In this document: positions 34,195-47,399 of the stretch, piece by piece
Numbering within the stretch: the stretch's first letter is position 1
Layout of the letters: every line of letters begins with the position of its first letter
DNA from: Pseudorasbora parva
Lineage: Eukaryota > Chordata > Actinopteri > Cypriniformes > Gobionidae
Direction: 5' to 3'
Assembly: GCF_024679245.1 (NCBI RefSeq)
Contig: NC_090172.1
Location: 43,377,054-43,441,053, forward strand
DNA length: 64,000 bases
Program-made: the position numbers and the translations under genes
The notes under the pieces: model-generated
The model's database searches: none
The model's input: the letters and a program-made list of their open reading frames with translations, nothing else
Told to the model about the DNA's origin: nothing

Positions 34195-34837
34195 AGGGGT
34201 TTAACAGTAGAAGTCACGGTTCGGTAGGTACCTCGGTTTTGGGGTCACGGTTTGATACAAGTTTGGTACAAAAGGAAAAAGCAACAAATCCCCAATGCTA
34301 GTTTTCTTTTCATTTATTTTGAACAGATAGTAGCGCAAATTACAGTTTGTTCAACCTAGCGGCATTTAGTCCCCTAGTTGGTACAGTAGAGCTTCCATAG
34401 TGTACAGGCATTCTACAAAAATACAGCGAGTGAAGCAGCACCTAAGCTTCACTTTCCAGGAAATGCATATTTCATCACTGGACTGTAGTGAGACTTTCAT
34501 GACACAAATCAGCACAATGCCAAATGATTTTGTCTTATTATAACAGTGAAAACAACTTAAAATACTCCATTATTTACAGATAGAGATAATAAAGACATCA
34601 TTCAAAACTGTAAATGACCAAATTGTATTTGTGACACTCACAACAAAAATAAAACACTGTGATTTTGTAAAATAAAGAAAAACAGGATGGGTTTTTTTTT
34701 TTTGTCGTTTCCTTGAAGCTAGCGAAGCTTGAATCTAAAAAGAATTTGAAGAAAAATGAATCTAAACTCCTAGGAAGCTCTTATGTGCCTTCTGATCAAG
34801 ATATTAAATATAAACATTTCTTTTGGGTTGGTGTATA
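34195..34837. other. Degenerate hAT-type fragment and unique sequence
   Basis: 34200-34275 (GTCACGGTTCGGTAGGTACCTCGG) has the GGTTCGGTACGTACCTCGG wording of a fish hAT terminus, heavily decayed. The rest is AT-rich, with no gene. Confidence 0.45.
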
Positions 34838-35041
34838 CACTGTAAAACATTATATGTTCAATAAGTTATGACCACATGTGTTTTTACATTGTTTAAACTC
34901 ATCAAAATAAGTTAAGAAATGTTAAGTTACACAAAATGCAACTCATTTTTCAAAGTCAGTTTAACATAATCTAAGTTGAAATATCTTAAACATCTAAGTC
35001 GAATGTACTTAAATTTCAGGCTGTGAATTTTTTTTACTGTG
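34838..35041. mobile_element. TA-flanked MITE (204 bp)
   Basis: CACTGTAAAACATT at the left and the complement of the right end CACAGTAAAAAAAATT form the TIR; TA flanks both ends (34836-34837, 35042-35043). The interior is AT-rich and non-coding. Confidence 0.75.
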
Positions 35042-35043
35042 TA

Positions 35044-35699
35044 GATCGGCTCTTCTTCTGCTGCTCTTTTTCCTGTTGCCGATGGTTAGCAAGCAGCATT
35101 GCATTACCGTGTGCCCCCTTCTTTAGAGTGTGGATCGCCTGTGACTGACTGTGTTCGTTGTCTGACTGTATGACATCATGTCAAGAAGATGCTGTGCTCT
35201 TCAATGTGTTAATTGTCTAAGTATTGTATAAGTATCTGGCTAGCTCACGTTATTACGGTCTTACTGAAATACTATTAGAGAGTGTCTATTTATACTAATA
35301 GAGAGTGTCTATTAATGCAGATTGTCTGTCATTCTTAATACTAAGTAAAGATAAAGGATGGAGCAAGATTTGTTTTGTGAAAGTTAATGTTTACATCAGC
35401 TGGGCTAACATATGCACTGTTATTGATACAGTTCCCACATGTGCACTGCAAAACATTAGACACGCACAAACACACATACACACACAGGTTTGTTTATGGA
35501 CATACACTTTTTAATGCTGATGCTGAGGAATTACAGTTGAAACATCTCATAATGTAACACAAAACGTCCTGCTCAAGGTTCAGGTTGAAAAATGAGTTCT
35601 TCCAATGTTTCATCATCAATTCAGACTCGCGCTGGGATTGATGTAAAAGATCAATGTCATCATTACTGTCTTTACAGTGTGTACTATGGCTGAGCTTTA
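35044..35699. other. No gene seen
   Basis: A short direct duplication of TACTAATAGAGAGTGTCTATT-type wording lies at about 35265-35315 (period ~28). The frame 35305-35514 has no domain. Confidence 0.4.
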
Positions 35700-36019
35700 G
35701 GAAGAAGCCTCCTGAACGGAGCTGGCGTTAAGTTATAATAATATGGGCGTTTATTTTCGAAATACGCGCTGTACGCGTTATACAAATCACAACAGACTAT
35801 GTCGTCTTACAAGTCAGAGCACGGCAGGCTCGTGGAAAGGAGGGATCTAGGGAGACTGATTCATCCATTGAGTCGTTTGAGAATCATTGAACATTGTGGT
35901 GATGTGCAATGTATATTGAGAAAATGAAACAGGTTTTTTAGCTTTGATGCATGTAAACCTGTTGTCGGAGACATCCAAAACAAAATTAGGAAACTTTAAA
36001 ATAGCAAAATATGGGCGCT
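35700..36019. mobile_element. Right part of a TTAA-flanked element
   Basis: The block ends ...TAGCAAAATATGGGCGCT at 36019, followed by TTAA (36020-36023). The complement starts AGCGCCCATATTTTGC, which I recognise as the end of a dispersed cyprinid TTAA element. The left end was not found, so it is truncated or too diverged. Confidence 0.5.
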
Positions 36020-36023
36020 TTAA

Positions 36024-37975
36024 CAGTGTAGTGTTCTATGAAATCCTGCCACTTTTGAAGAGATCAAAATTCATGTCTCTAAAACGAATTGAATTTTAAC
36101 AACTAGCACCATAGATCGCTGTGCATCGGCTCACTGCTGCAGGTAGAGGTAAACACATAGCCTATTTATGTCTTCAAAGTAGTGCTGCACTTGGAGTGAA
36201 GAGTGACTACTGTCTGACTCAGGCTCCCATGGGAGGAGATAGTTTTTCAAGGAGAGGAGGAAAACAAGCTGTGCTTCTTGGCAAAGGCTATAGCATTGAA
36301 ACCAGGCAGTAGATACACCTTTCATCAAACTATAGGCTTTACCAAGTTTACTTTATCCTATGTGGCCTTTAGAAACTAACAATGTCAGAAAGCATCAGAG
36401 AGGTTTCTGCAGTAGATCTAATGCATGAATTCATATACAGAACTTTATTACAAGCCCTTTTGACATCTGTTCATCAAGTGTCATATTTTGCCTTGTGGAA
36501 AACACTGTTTCCAATCCTGACAGACTCTACAATCTTTGTACTTCTTGTTCATCTTCCTGTTTGTTTCAAACCCTGCTGTTACAGTTTCAATGATGACAGA
36601 GTCTTGCTAGTGAAACTATCTGAAAGCAGTTGTATAGCTCTCTTTGCTTTGCATGACAAGAAAGAGAATAGTTTTCAGTGTCATCAATAATCTCCCCAAA
36701 GCTCCAGGTGACTTCTGCTGAAATTAAGAGACCTACTAAACCTTGTTTGGATTAATATGATGATTATTCATGAACGTCAAGCATAGCGTTCGCAAACTCT
36801 GCCTCACAGCGAGAGGATTTGCTGCTGTCTGTGGTGCTGAAACACATTCGGATCCCAGAAAGAGAATTCGATAGGGATTCTTTTGAAGGAGATTCTACTG
36901 TAGATCACATAAAATGCATCTGACTAGCGTCCCATAACATTGCACATATCATGGGGTATATATTCACCAATTAGAAGCCGAGGTAAATTGTACAGAAAAT
37001 AAAAGTAATTTTTTTCAATACCACAAACTAAAAATGCTTTTTGCCCGATATGACTCATTATTAAACCATTATGTTTTGCATCCTAACAAAATTGTTGAAA
37101 CTTGGCAAAATGGCTAAAATCACTAATAGCAAGTGGACATTTTTCCACCTAAAATTTTTATTCCACCATCATTTCATCATTTCATCATGTTTTTATAAAA
37201 ATATTGATACATATTTAAGAAAAAAGAAAATTGCGTGCCATATTCTGAACACATTCAATATATTTGTGTGAGGACTCAAATTATGTCAAATCATTTATTA
37301 TCATGAACAAATTGTTCAGTCCAATTTGTGAACCAACTAAAGAGAACAAATTTGGTTCTCAAATTGAACCAAAGACTAAAAATACCTAGATGTATTACTT
37401 TTACGTAACCAGGAAAAAACTGTAAAAAATGTTTTTTGTTTTTTTTAATCTAGATTAAAATCTATTTTGCAGGAGTCTCCTGGCCAAGATAGGCAGCTGA
37501 GTTTGCATACACAATTCATCAAAGTTAAATATAAACATAAAACATGCACACAGTTATCATATACAATTTTCCCAAACTCTTTTAGCTTCATCTCAGTCTG
37601 GAGAAAATTCAAATCCGAGGTGGCGGCATATTTGATGGAAGTTTTCCTAAACTCAGTTCTTATTACTAGATGATTTGATTATTGAGAGGAAGTGCATGAC
37701 TAAATATGGTCCTTCTAAATAAAGGTGCTGACAGTAGATAACAGTTTTTGAGATTTCAGGATTTCCCCATTCAAACAGAAATGATTGGTCTTGGATGTCA
37801 AAAATTGCAAATATGGCCATCAATTGAACAAAAAAGGGAAAAGGGACTTTGGCTTAACGCAATCATCCAGTAGCATTATCATTTTTTTCTTCACATAATG
37901 CTATCATATCACTACTATAAAATGTACAGGAAAGAGTTGTGTGAAGATTCTTACATCACATAACTCCTTTCGTAA
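36024..37975. other. No gene seen; mostly unique
   Basis: Frames such as 36382-36690 (102 codons) and 36121-36312 have no recognised domain and lack supporting splice or promoter signals. No repeat was identified with confidence. Confidence 0.4.
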
Positions 37976-38241
37976 TAGCCTGATAAGCCAGACCCACATC
38001 AAGATGTTTGGTCTGGAAACTCACCATAGACAGGGCTCAATCTGAGGGGCGGGATAAACGGTTGTCTTTCAAACTCCCTCTGCACGTGATAGGATAACGC
38101 TACAACCAACCAGAGCAACGAAGGTGAAGCAGAGCTAGTTAAACTTTCGCCGTATCCGGTCGGCAAAACTCTGAACACATCTTAACTTCTTAAGAATGAC
38201 TTCAGTGCCGTTCTTTGTTCTTTTCTCAGAGAAAAGCTTAA

Positions 38242-40521
38242 AGGGTTACTTCAGCGATTAGCATATGGCTTTGTATACCCTGGAGTATATTCAAATGATT
38301 GTGCTTTCCCCCCCTCATATCCCCCTGAGACGAGAGATTTATGAATTTTATTTCTGGAAAAATTCCTTGTTTGGCCAGAGGCTAAAGACTACAGCCAGCA
38401 GAGGGAGCTATTTCCATGTTTTCAACTCGCACATGGGGGATGGGAGATCGCACTCACAGCTCAGCTCGCAGCTGCAGGCATTCATTTAAACGGATGCTAA
38501 GCAATGTAATTGTTTTAACTTCTCAAATTATTTCTATGAAAGTTAACCTGTTAAGCTGATTTCTAAATTTTGAAAAAATCCTAAGAAATGTATACTCAGA
38601 CTAAAACAAATACAGTTTGTGAATCCTTTGCACTAAAAGCATAATTATGGTCTCATTTGAAAGCAGACACCTGGCAGTTTACTGTAAAGTCAAAATGATA
38701 ATATTTTTTATAATAAAAAAAAGCTATAATAAGCTTCAAAGTTTTGTAAAGTTATTAGAAATTTATTTGTATGATATATCTTTATGAAAATAAAATTGAA
38801 GTGGGCCTTGGAGAAATCTAGAAATGCACTACAGCTAAAGCCACAAGTCTGACCATGTTATATTTCAGATCTGAAGATGATCAGTCTAAAACTCTGCATT
38901 TTATTAAACGTTTTACAAGATCGTTTCATGTGATTTTATTTTGAGATATCGCTGAAATATCAACTGATGTTTATTGCCATGTCTTCTCAGCTTTCAGTCG
39001 CTGTATTGCCTCTATTGTTTAGAGGTGCAAACTGCCCCATTCAGTTTGTCTCCCCGGCATTCACACTTCTGCGGACTGGTTATGGCTCCAATTATTATTC
39101 TTTTGTATGCATTATAATTACTAACGATTCTCTATTCAAACTGTTCTATTCAAACCTCATTTCTAAATCAAACCTCTCACTTTACCCTCACTGAGACTCT
39201 ATTGAATGCATTTCGTCCAAATAAGCATTTCAGTAGTTTTACATTTAGAAAATGTTCATAAAAATAAAGTATTTACTCAGTGGCAGGTGCATCTAGGGCA
39301 AGCTAGCATGTTAGCTTAGCACACCAGCAAAACAACAATTTATACGATTAAAATCATGTTTTATTCAAAACTTGCTTCATATCACTTTATATTTTATATG
39401 TAGAGTGTTTTATATAACAATACGTGATCTCATATAGCTTCGGGTCAAAAAATCTGACAGAAAATATACAATGCTAAAAGCTATGTGGAATAGCATTGCA
39501 TTATAAATATCATCTATTATGAAACCACCCAACATGGCATAAAGAACACAGACCAACCATATATTGCCGCGATTGTGTGTTTATTGTCTTAAAACGTGTT
39601 TATCTGCATAAAATAGCGATCTGACGATCCCAGGGAGCTGTGTGGATCGGTGTGGATATGTCAGATACTTCCTGAATGTCACATGGTGTGTCTGTTCTTC
39701 ATGTGTTCCCCATGGGGTGAATTTTCAGTAGTACAGCTTTCCAGCGCCCCCCGGCTGCCAGAATGAATTGAAAACACAGCATATCACAGCCTACTGCTCT
39801 CATAATCATACATCCGCGGATTTTGGATAAAGATTGAATAAATAATACTTCTCTGTATAGAAATTTGACTCAAACGTGTGAGAATCTATCAATATCTCTC
39901 CACATCTGCACACTTTTGAAGTAAAAGCCCTGAGGGAAGTTGTTTTGTCGAGTGTCTTCATGATGACCAAGGAGGATTTTTTTATGAATGGGAGCAAATG
40001 ACGCGCATATTACAATCAAAAGGTAGCGACGCCCAAGATCATATTCATAACTCCTGGAACATATTAACACATTACGGTCAGTATAAGACTTTGAGAATAA
40101 AACAGAGGTAAAAAAATTAAACTTTAGTCTTAGATCTTTTTAATGATGTATAGTTTGTCAAGGTAATTACTTACATCTGATAGTAATTTTGAGCTAATTT
40201 AAACAAAGAGACCTTCAGTGCGTCCTCGTGACGGTTATCAGGTTAAGCATCCAAAGGCATGAACTGAAAATGTGTTGTGAATGTATGCCGCGATTACCTC
40301 AACTCTCATCACGAGAGCTCATCAGCTCATTTGTGACATTAAATGTAATCTGACCCCTGCAGCGTTAGTGCTGTGAGACTCACGCGGCAACTCGATCGTT
40401 ATATTATTTATTATCTTTTCTCAGTCTAGAAGGCACCAAATTCAAAAATATTTTCACATTTCTACTACATTAATGACCCAGTTTAAATACAGATTCATCT
40501 TTCCAGTGCCGAAGTACCCCT
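38242..40521 (+). mobile_element. Family A TTAA element, copy 4, with element B inside
   Basis: TTAA lies at 38238-38241 and 40522-40525. Left end AGGGTTACTTCAGCGATTAG, right end (complement) AGGGGTACTTCGGCACTGG. It entered C copy 2 at AAAGCTTAACTCC; copy 1 of C has AAAGCTCAACTCC at this point, so the TTAA target arose by one base change. Without B it is about 580 bases. The frame 38265-38489 is element sequence, not a gene. Confidence 0.93.
38547..40242. mobile_element. Element B, TTAA-flanked, inside family A copy 4 (1696 bp)
   Basis: TTAA lies at 38543-38546 and 40243-40246. The ends CCTGTTAAGC and (complement) CCTGATAACC are a short TIR. Family A copy 3 reads GAAAGTTAAGCTTCC at this site, with a single TTAA, so the boundaries are exact. 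TTAA duplication with a CC-initial short TIR suits piggyBac. No transposase frame longer than ~75 codons remains; the frames 38967-39194 and 39806-40070 show no catalytic motif. Confidence 0.88.
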
Positions 40522-40706
40522 TTAACTCCAAGTCTTCCAGAGTCGCGGTCAAAGCTGATTTGAAAGACCGCCGTTTGCCAGTTTCTGTGTTTACTAGAAG
40601 CACGCAAGTTCATCTCGGCCATTATTATGTTAAGCCCCGCCCACCGACTCTATACATGATGTCATTGGCCTGACCAGAGTTTGGTTTTTACAGCTTAGAA
40701 GGTATA

Positions 40707-41705
40707 GAGGGAATGCATCGACGTCACTTTCCCGCTGGAACTGAGTGGCAGAAGAGCTGCTACGTGACTGCAGTAAATAGAGGAAAACGCGAGTTGAGCA
40801 AACGATTATTAATTTAAACTAAAGTTTGGGTTCGATATAGTGGTCCTTATAACTTACCACAGATTCAGTGATCCATGGATAATGACATGCAGCCAGGAAT
40901 CGTGTTTTCCTGACATTTTTATGAGCCTGATTTCGACATGATTATTTATAACTGATCAGTCATCACATTTTTCGAGTGAATCTGGAATGGATGGGTCAGT
41001 GGAAAACAAAAGTTTTATTCAAATTCTGAATATATTATAGACCTATTAATAAAAAATAAATAATAATTATATTGCCCAGACAGCGCGCAAAGAGTGCTCC
41101 CTTTATAATCACTAAAAGCTGTCACGCATTCAATAAACGCAATCTCAGTGAAGCTGTTATACAACGAATCTCTTATTTTCACGAAGTCTGCACTTACAGA
41201 GGGTTAAATGAACTCAGCGCCTGGACAAACACTCGAGCGGTGAGTGGATTCCAAGTTCAACACCTGTGATTGGCCAATTCCGTTGTAGAAATCTACAAAC
41301 ATGTCTGTGATTGGCTACATTACGCACCGAAGCGAAAACACGTTGGAAATGTAATCATTTGACGAGTGCAAATACAGATACACACTGGATCTATTGCTAA
41401 ATATGATATTATTACGAATTCTTACGGAGGATTAAAGATCATAGACAATAATTTATGGGCAGTGTTTCCCTCTAAAAGCAGAAGCAGCAGCAGGTTGGCT
41501 GTGGTTTGAGTGAGAAAATGACACGCTATTATCAAGTCCGTCTCAAGCTCGGAACAGCGATGTCCATGGTGTCCGTGGCCAGCCGGGCCTGTTTTTGTGT
41601 GTTTTCGCTGCATTCACTCTGTAAACCAATGCTGCCTCTCAGTCTTTTTGCCACTCAGCGGGGCGTAATCGCAGTCACTGACGGTGACGTCACGTGCATT
41701 ACCTC
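40707..41705. mobile_element. TA-flanked TIR element inside C copy 2 (999 bp)
   Basis: The left end GAGGGAATGCATCGACGTCA and right end, complemented, GAGGTAATGCACGTGACGTC are inverted relatives, followed by further similarity (CTGAGTGGCAGAAGA / CTGAGTGGCAAAAAG). TA occurs at both sides (40705-40706, 41706-41707); C copy 1 shows the uninterrupted AGAAGTGTATTGAGAG. Internally it carries repeated CTGTGATTGGC-type phrases. No transposase seen. Confidence 0.82.
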
Positions 41706-41780
41706 TATTGACAGTTGCTAGACGATACTCGCGGCAGATTAGATTTGCTGCCGCTAGGGTGCGTCTAGATTTCTAGGCTA

Positions 41781-42600
<820 letters not shown>

Positions 42601-44163
42601 CAGTCAAACTAAAAATTAATCAGACACCAGATTTTTTTTTTTATTAGTGGGTGCCAGTAACTATAGTTCATCATGTATGTAAGTGAGGATAGCAAAATAA
42701 AGTAAACTGTGACTGACATTATATAGGCCAAAATTATTCAGACACTTTGACCTGACCATGTTAAGTGTTTTTTTCTTCAATTGCTATATGCAACCTTTTA
42801 CACCAAAGACAGAACAGAATTACCATTGCTTGGTAATTGAGCTAAATTTATATTATCTAGCCTAATAGTGTACTTAAATTTAAAGGGGTGGTAAAACGCA
42901 ATTTCAATTTTCTAACTTTAGCTAGAGTGTAATGTTTCTGTTAGAGCATAAACAACATAAGTCCACTTTTTTCAGCCTTCCTAGGGAGTTAGTTAGAGAT
43001 CAATGGTTAAACTTAAAATATAAATCTCGCTTTCTGTGCTGTACATTTTCTCGGAGGAAAGCTCACAATCGTCGCGAGTTAAATTCAGGATTTGCACAAC
43101 GGCTTGTCCTGAAAGATGGAGCAGTTCCAACTTTAAAAACAGAAGCTGTTTACGGGCCATAACCTGTAAGTAGCCTATGATTTATTTTTTGTTGATGTGT
43201 TTTCCTGTAATAGTTTGTATTGTAAATTGTCCATTTTAGCAAGGAAGTAAACAAATGACAATGCTGATTGCCTCTGCAAACCAGTTTGTTAACCCGTTGA
43301 CATGTACGATCACATTGTAGGCTGGTCCCTGCAGCGTATGATCACATATCATTACAACGTTCAGCGATCAACTGCAAGTGACAAACTTTAATTTAGTTAT
43401 ACACTTCAAATTACATTACACAATCAAAAAATGTCACATATATCAGGAGAAGTGGATGATCTTAGGTTGTAAATCTAGCATGCTCCATCTCCGTCAGTGT
43501 TTAAACATAACGGTGGTCGGACGCGCACAGCCGGTGATAACTTTACCGAACAACTAACACAATCATTTTCTACCATGTTCCCTCACATAATGTCACATTA
43601 CATATATCAGATGAAGTGGATGATCTTGTGTTGTATATCCAGCAGGCTCCAATTCCCTGTCAGTGTTGAACACATGTAATGGGAGCACCCGTCCACAGCT
43701 CATGATAACTTGCCGATCCTCAAACACGTGAACTAGGCGGTTAGCGAATCGGAACACAGCTGGGCCATCTGAGCCCACTGCATATTTTTGAGGGACTGGC
43801 TTCATAGAACCCGGACACCATCAGACCGTTTTTACAAGGAGCAGTGTAGAATAAAGGTAAAATATATATAATATAATGCATTTTTTTTTTAAACGAAGCA
43901 TGAACACGTTACAGTGCACCCCACAAACACAATCAGGCCTTCAAAAGAATGTGTTCTACCACCCCTTTAACAGCTGCTGACAGCTGATTGGTTGATTGTA
44001 ATCCATTACATACCTTTCTATCAAAGTTATCTGACATTATCAAGATCAATTTGTTCTGACACAGTTTAATTCTGATATTATTACCATTTTCTAAACTTTA
44101 GCAAATAAACTGTGATAATATGAGAAAATGTTGAAGATGTCTGAATCAATTTTGTTTTGACTG
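42601..44163. mobile_element. TA-flanked mariner-like element, interrupted
   Basis: Left end CAGTCAAACTAAAAATTAAT and right end, complemented, CAGTCAAAACAAAATTGATT, then CAGACA in both. TA flanks both (42599-42600, 44164-44165). A TTAA-flanked element occupies 42884-43966, leaving about 480 bases of this element. No transposase is visible. Confidence 0.85.
42884..43966. mobile_element. TTAA-flanked element, Kolobok/piggyBac-like (1083 bp)
   Basis: TTAA lies at 42880-42883 and 43967-43970. Ends AGGGGTGGTAAAACGC and (complement) AGGGGTGGTAGAACACA form a ~14-base TIR. It contains an internal tandem duplication of about 160 bases (about 43430-43560 and 43590-43735, both with AGTGGATGATCTT). The frames on either strand have no recognised motif. 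Confidence 0.88.
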
Positions 44164-44169
44164 TATATT

Positions 44170-44957
44170 TCATATTATTGTATATTTTAAATGTTATGCA
44201 TTATAAAAATGTTTAAAAACATATATATTATTTTAAATAGTGTGCATTATTTAAACATAAAAAAGTTATGACCTCAGTTCATTTAATTTTTAATTTTTAA
44301 CTTACATTTGTTTTAAATATAAATACAGTATACATTTATTAAACATATTAAATAATTACTAAATCATTACATTTGTCTTGAAATTAAACCCTAATTTGTT
44401 TGGGCATTATGTTGGTCACATACTGTCTAATAAAGTCTCAATTTCATTAGCGCTAAACAAAGGGGAAATATAGGCCATGCAGCCTTTTGCAAGTGCTGAC
44501 ACAAGGACTCTGGTAATGATTTAAAAGTCATTACCTGTTAACTTTAAAATGGCTTCTTTTAATGCCCTACTTCAACCAGCAAAGTTGCCAATGCCAGGAC
44601 GAGACTATGACTTGGTCTAAAACTCTCTGTGGTTCATCTATTAACTTTGTTGAAAAGAAGCTGAAAAGAAGAGATTGAGGCCTGAAGCATTTTTTTGCAG
44701 AGCAGCATGGAGTTGTTAAAGCAATTACATCTATACAGTATACACAGACCTGTCAGCAGGCATTGTGGTTACCATTCATTTATTCCCAAAGGCTTTAGAC
44801 TCAAGCATCAAATATATGACAGATATTAATGATGTATGTTGTCTGTTCAAGCCAAGCATAGGCCTCTGTAAAGATGCCATGTGCTTGTAAGGCTTGGGAT
44901 GGAAAAGAATCTCAAACACCTGATGTCCTCGAATGTGGGCACAGAATGTGGGCACAG

Positions 44958-45006
<49 letters not shown>

Positions 45007-45550
45007 TGCGTGTGTGTGTGTGTGTGTGTGTGTAATCTGTGCCCAACTTATCCAGTCAAGGATGTGTTGGGATCCTCCACTTTGGATAATTTCGTGCAAC
45101 TACAATAAATCCATTTTGGGATCCATTAGACAGACCAACCCCTCAGATTTACATTCTTTCCCCGACTACACGACAGCTCCATCTCCACACTAAAGAGTAA
45201 CCAAGTCAAGCTGAGAGAGTGTGTGCCTCATTGTTGAGCTATAATGTCAGACTCAGAATATAAAAAAGGATTTAGCTTTTCACAGATGACTTACTCTCAG
45301 AAATCTCTTGAATCTGGAGGTTACCATCTGCAGATTGTCTCTCTGTCTAATGATATGAGCTTCAAACAGCTTATTGTTATCCTCCGGCACGGATTCCAGA
45401 AGAATCAGATGATCCAAAACTATTGAAAAGTTTGAAAGAAACTCAAAAAATTGCAGAAAATGTCTGCTCTTGTATTAAAACTAAATCTCCAACACCTAGA
45501 CTGGTATTTTATAATGGCATGACAAAGTTATTCCTTCTAAATGTCAAACG
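44170..45550. other. No gene seen; contains a TG/CG microsatellite
   Basis: AT-rich up to about 44460, then non-repetitive. The frame 45244-45426 (60 codons) has no recognised domain. A tandem GAATGTGGGCACA pair precedes the microsatellite (about 44931-44957). Confidence 0.4.
44959..45033. repeat. Compound (TG)n-(CGTG)n-(TG)n microsatellite
   Basis: Alternating TG units with a central CGTG block (about 44988-45010). Alternating purine-pyrimidine sequence of this kind favours Z-DNA. Confidence 0.96.
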
Positions 45551-45552
45551 CT

Positions 45553-45651
45553 ATCTCACGGCCAAATCGCACGTATTTGTACGAGGTGGCTAATTTGTAC
45601 AAATTCATATGAATAACCATCTCGCAAAATATGTACGATTTGCCGCGAGAT
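45553..45651. mobile_element. 99-bp TIR miniature element
   Basis: ATCTCACGGCCAAATCGCAC at the left and the complement of the right end ATCTCGCGGCAAATCGTACA form TIRs that make up nearly half its length. The middle has TTGTACAAATTCATATGAAT, also nearly palindromic. No target duplication found. Confidence 0.65.
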
Positions 45652-45679
45652 TGGGTTGAAATGTTACAAGATGATTTAA

Positions 45680-45960
45680 AGGTGCAGTATATTTATGAGG
45701 ATCTATTGACAGAAATGCAATATAATATATATAAAACTATGTTTTCAGTGGTGACCATACCTAATGTGCCATTATGTTTTTATTAACTTAAAATGGACCG
45801 TTTCTAAATCTACATACACCCTTACAGGGTTCCCTTTCACTGCCATGTTTCAGTAGCCCTAAACGGACAATCTTCTCAGAGTACTAGTCACTCTCTGCTC
45901 TCTCAGGCAACGACATCTTTGTCCTATGTTGGCCACCGTAGCTTCTCATATGTGCTTAGA
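45680..45960. mobile_element. Left part of a TTAA-flanked repeat
   Basis: It follows TTAA at 45676-45679 and begins AGGTGCAGTATATTTATGAG, then TGTTTTCAGTGGTGACC and GTAGCCCTAAACGGACAA, wording I recognise from a dispersed cyprinid element. The right end is missing; it becomes unrecognisable after about 45960. Confidence 0.6.
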
Positions 45961-46854
45961 GACACTGAAATATATTCTGTCCCAATCTATGAAATATCAA
46001 ATCAATTTATTCCCAGGCTTCTTTAAGAGTATATTCACCTGTGCTAGTTAAAAACTACACAGCAGGCCCTACTAATAACAAAATCAATTACTATATTTCG
46101 GTTTATGGACGTAATTTCATAGCAGACATATTCAGAAAATGTCTCATGCTTTGTGACAAGCTAAAAGAGGTTACAGCCTTATCACTCTGAGCAATAAAGG
46201 GAAATTCCAAAACATCCTCCAAATTATTTAAAATGACTCGATCAAGTTGACAACATTCTGTTACACCAAGTAGCTTTTAAGTTTAATATGTTTATTAAAC
46301 CATTCTCTCCACAATGCAGGCAAAATCTGACCCATACACACTGAATAACACACACCCATCTTGAAACCAAATCAATAAATCTTTAACTCAGACCAGATGC
46401 TACATATAAGCTGTAATACCCAACGGGAACCTTTCAAAACAAGTATTCATTTTCCCCACCATTTATTCTCATATTCTTTCTCTTTACTCTGTACTTTGTG
46501 TAATTATCCCTGAAGACTTGAAGTTCTTCTAATAATTAAAACGCGTTTAGATATGCTGTTTGAAACGACATGAACTGAATCAGTTTGTGGAAGCTTATAT
46601 AAAGGATAATGAACAGGATATTTACCAAAAAAATAAATACATATAGACAATAAACCTGTACGTTGTTTTAAATCTACAAAGTAATCCGCCTAGAAACCAA
46701 ACAAACACTACAACAATATTGCACAAAAGTAATAGTGAATCCTCTGCTGTTTTTAGTTGCAGAGATGAGCTCTGATATACAGTGTTGCCATGGACAACAG
46801 TTAAGATACTGAAACATTACAGACCTAAATGGTACAATTCATAGTACACCTAAA
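45961..46854. other. No gene seen
   Basis: AT-rich, non-repetitive sequence with no open frame of note. Confidence 0.4.
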
Positions 46855-47083
46855 GATCTCATTATTTACTCAACTTCACGTCATTCCAAACACGTATAAC
46901 TTTCTTTCTTCTGCGGAACACAAAAATATTTTGAAGAATGTTGGTTACCAAAGATTTGTTCACCATTAACTTCCATTGTAAGAACAATTTTATTTTCTAC
47001 AGTAGGCATACAGGTTTGGAGTGAAATGAAAGTGAGTAAATTATGTCAGAACTTTCATTTTTGGGTGAACTATTCCTTTAACA
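46855..47083. mobile_element. Dispersed cyprinid-type MITE, near complete
   Basis: The left half (TTTACTCAACTTCACGTCATTCC, TTTCTTTCTTCTGCGGAACAC) and right half (ATTTTTGGGTGAACTATTCC, AGTGAGTAAATTATGTCAGA) face each other as long degenerate inverted repeats around TTCTTC. Fragments of the same element lie at about 8010, 9696, 28262, 29625, 30150, 41790 and 49738. Confidence 0.7.
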
Positions 47084-47232
47084 TGAAACTACAACTACGA
47101 AGAGTCTTTTGGAAGAAAAAAAAACATGTACATGCACAACACAGCAGTGTGTTAGACATCAATCATGAATATCTAAAGTATTTTTTAAAAGCACGACTTC
47201 TTTAAAAATGTTATGTATTTAATGCTACATAC

Positions 47233-47343
<111 letters not shown>

Positions 47344-47399
47344 TACGTATATATACTGTGTATATATACTGTATATATCTTTTAATATTATTTTATAAC

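Larger units (their letters stand above)
37976..41780 (-). mobile_element. hAT-like element C, copy 2, broken by two insertions
   Basis: Left end TAGCCTGATAAGCCAGACCC; right end, complemented, TAGCCTAGAAATCTAGACGC: the mirror of copy 1 at 17669-18180. Its three surviving pieces (37976-38237, 40526-40704, 41708-41780) align in order with copy 1. The first gap is family A copy 4; the second is a TA-flanked element. Flanking 8-mers are only loosely alike (CTTTCGTA / CTTTTGTG), in keeping with age. Confidence 0.85.

Noticed and set aside
45250..45360. Possible minus-strand exon ending at GTAAGTC near 45287
   Set aside because: No pyrimidine tract or branch-like sequence upstream of the CTGCAG acceptor.
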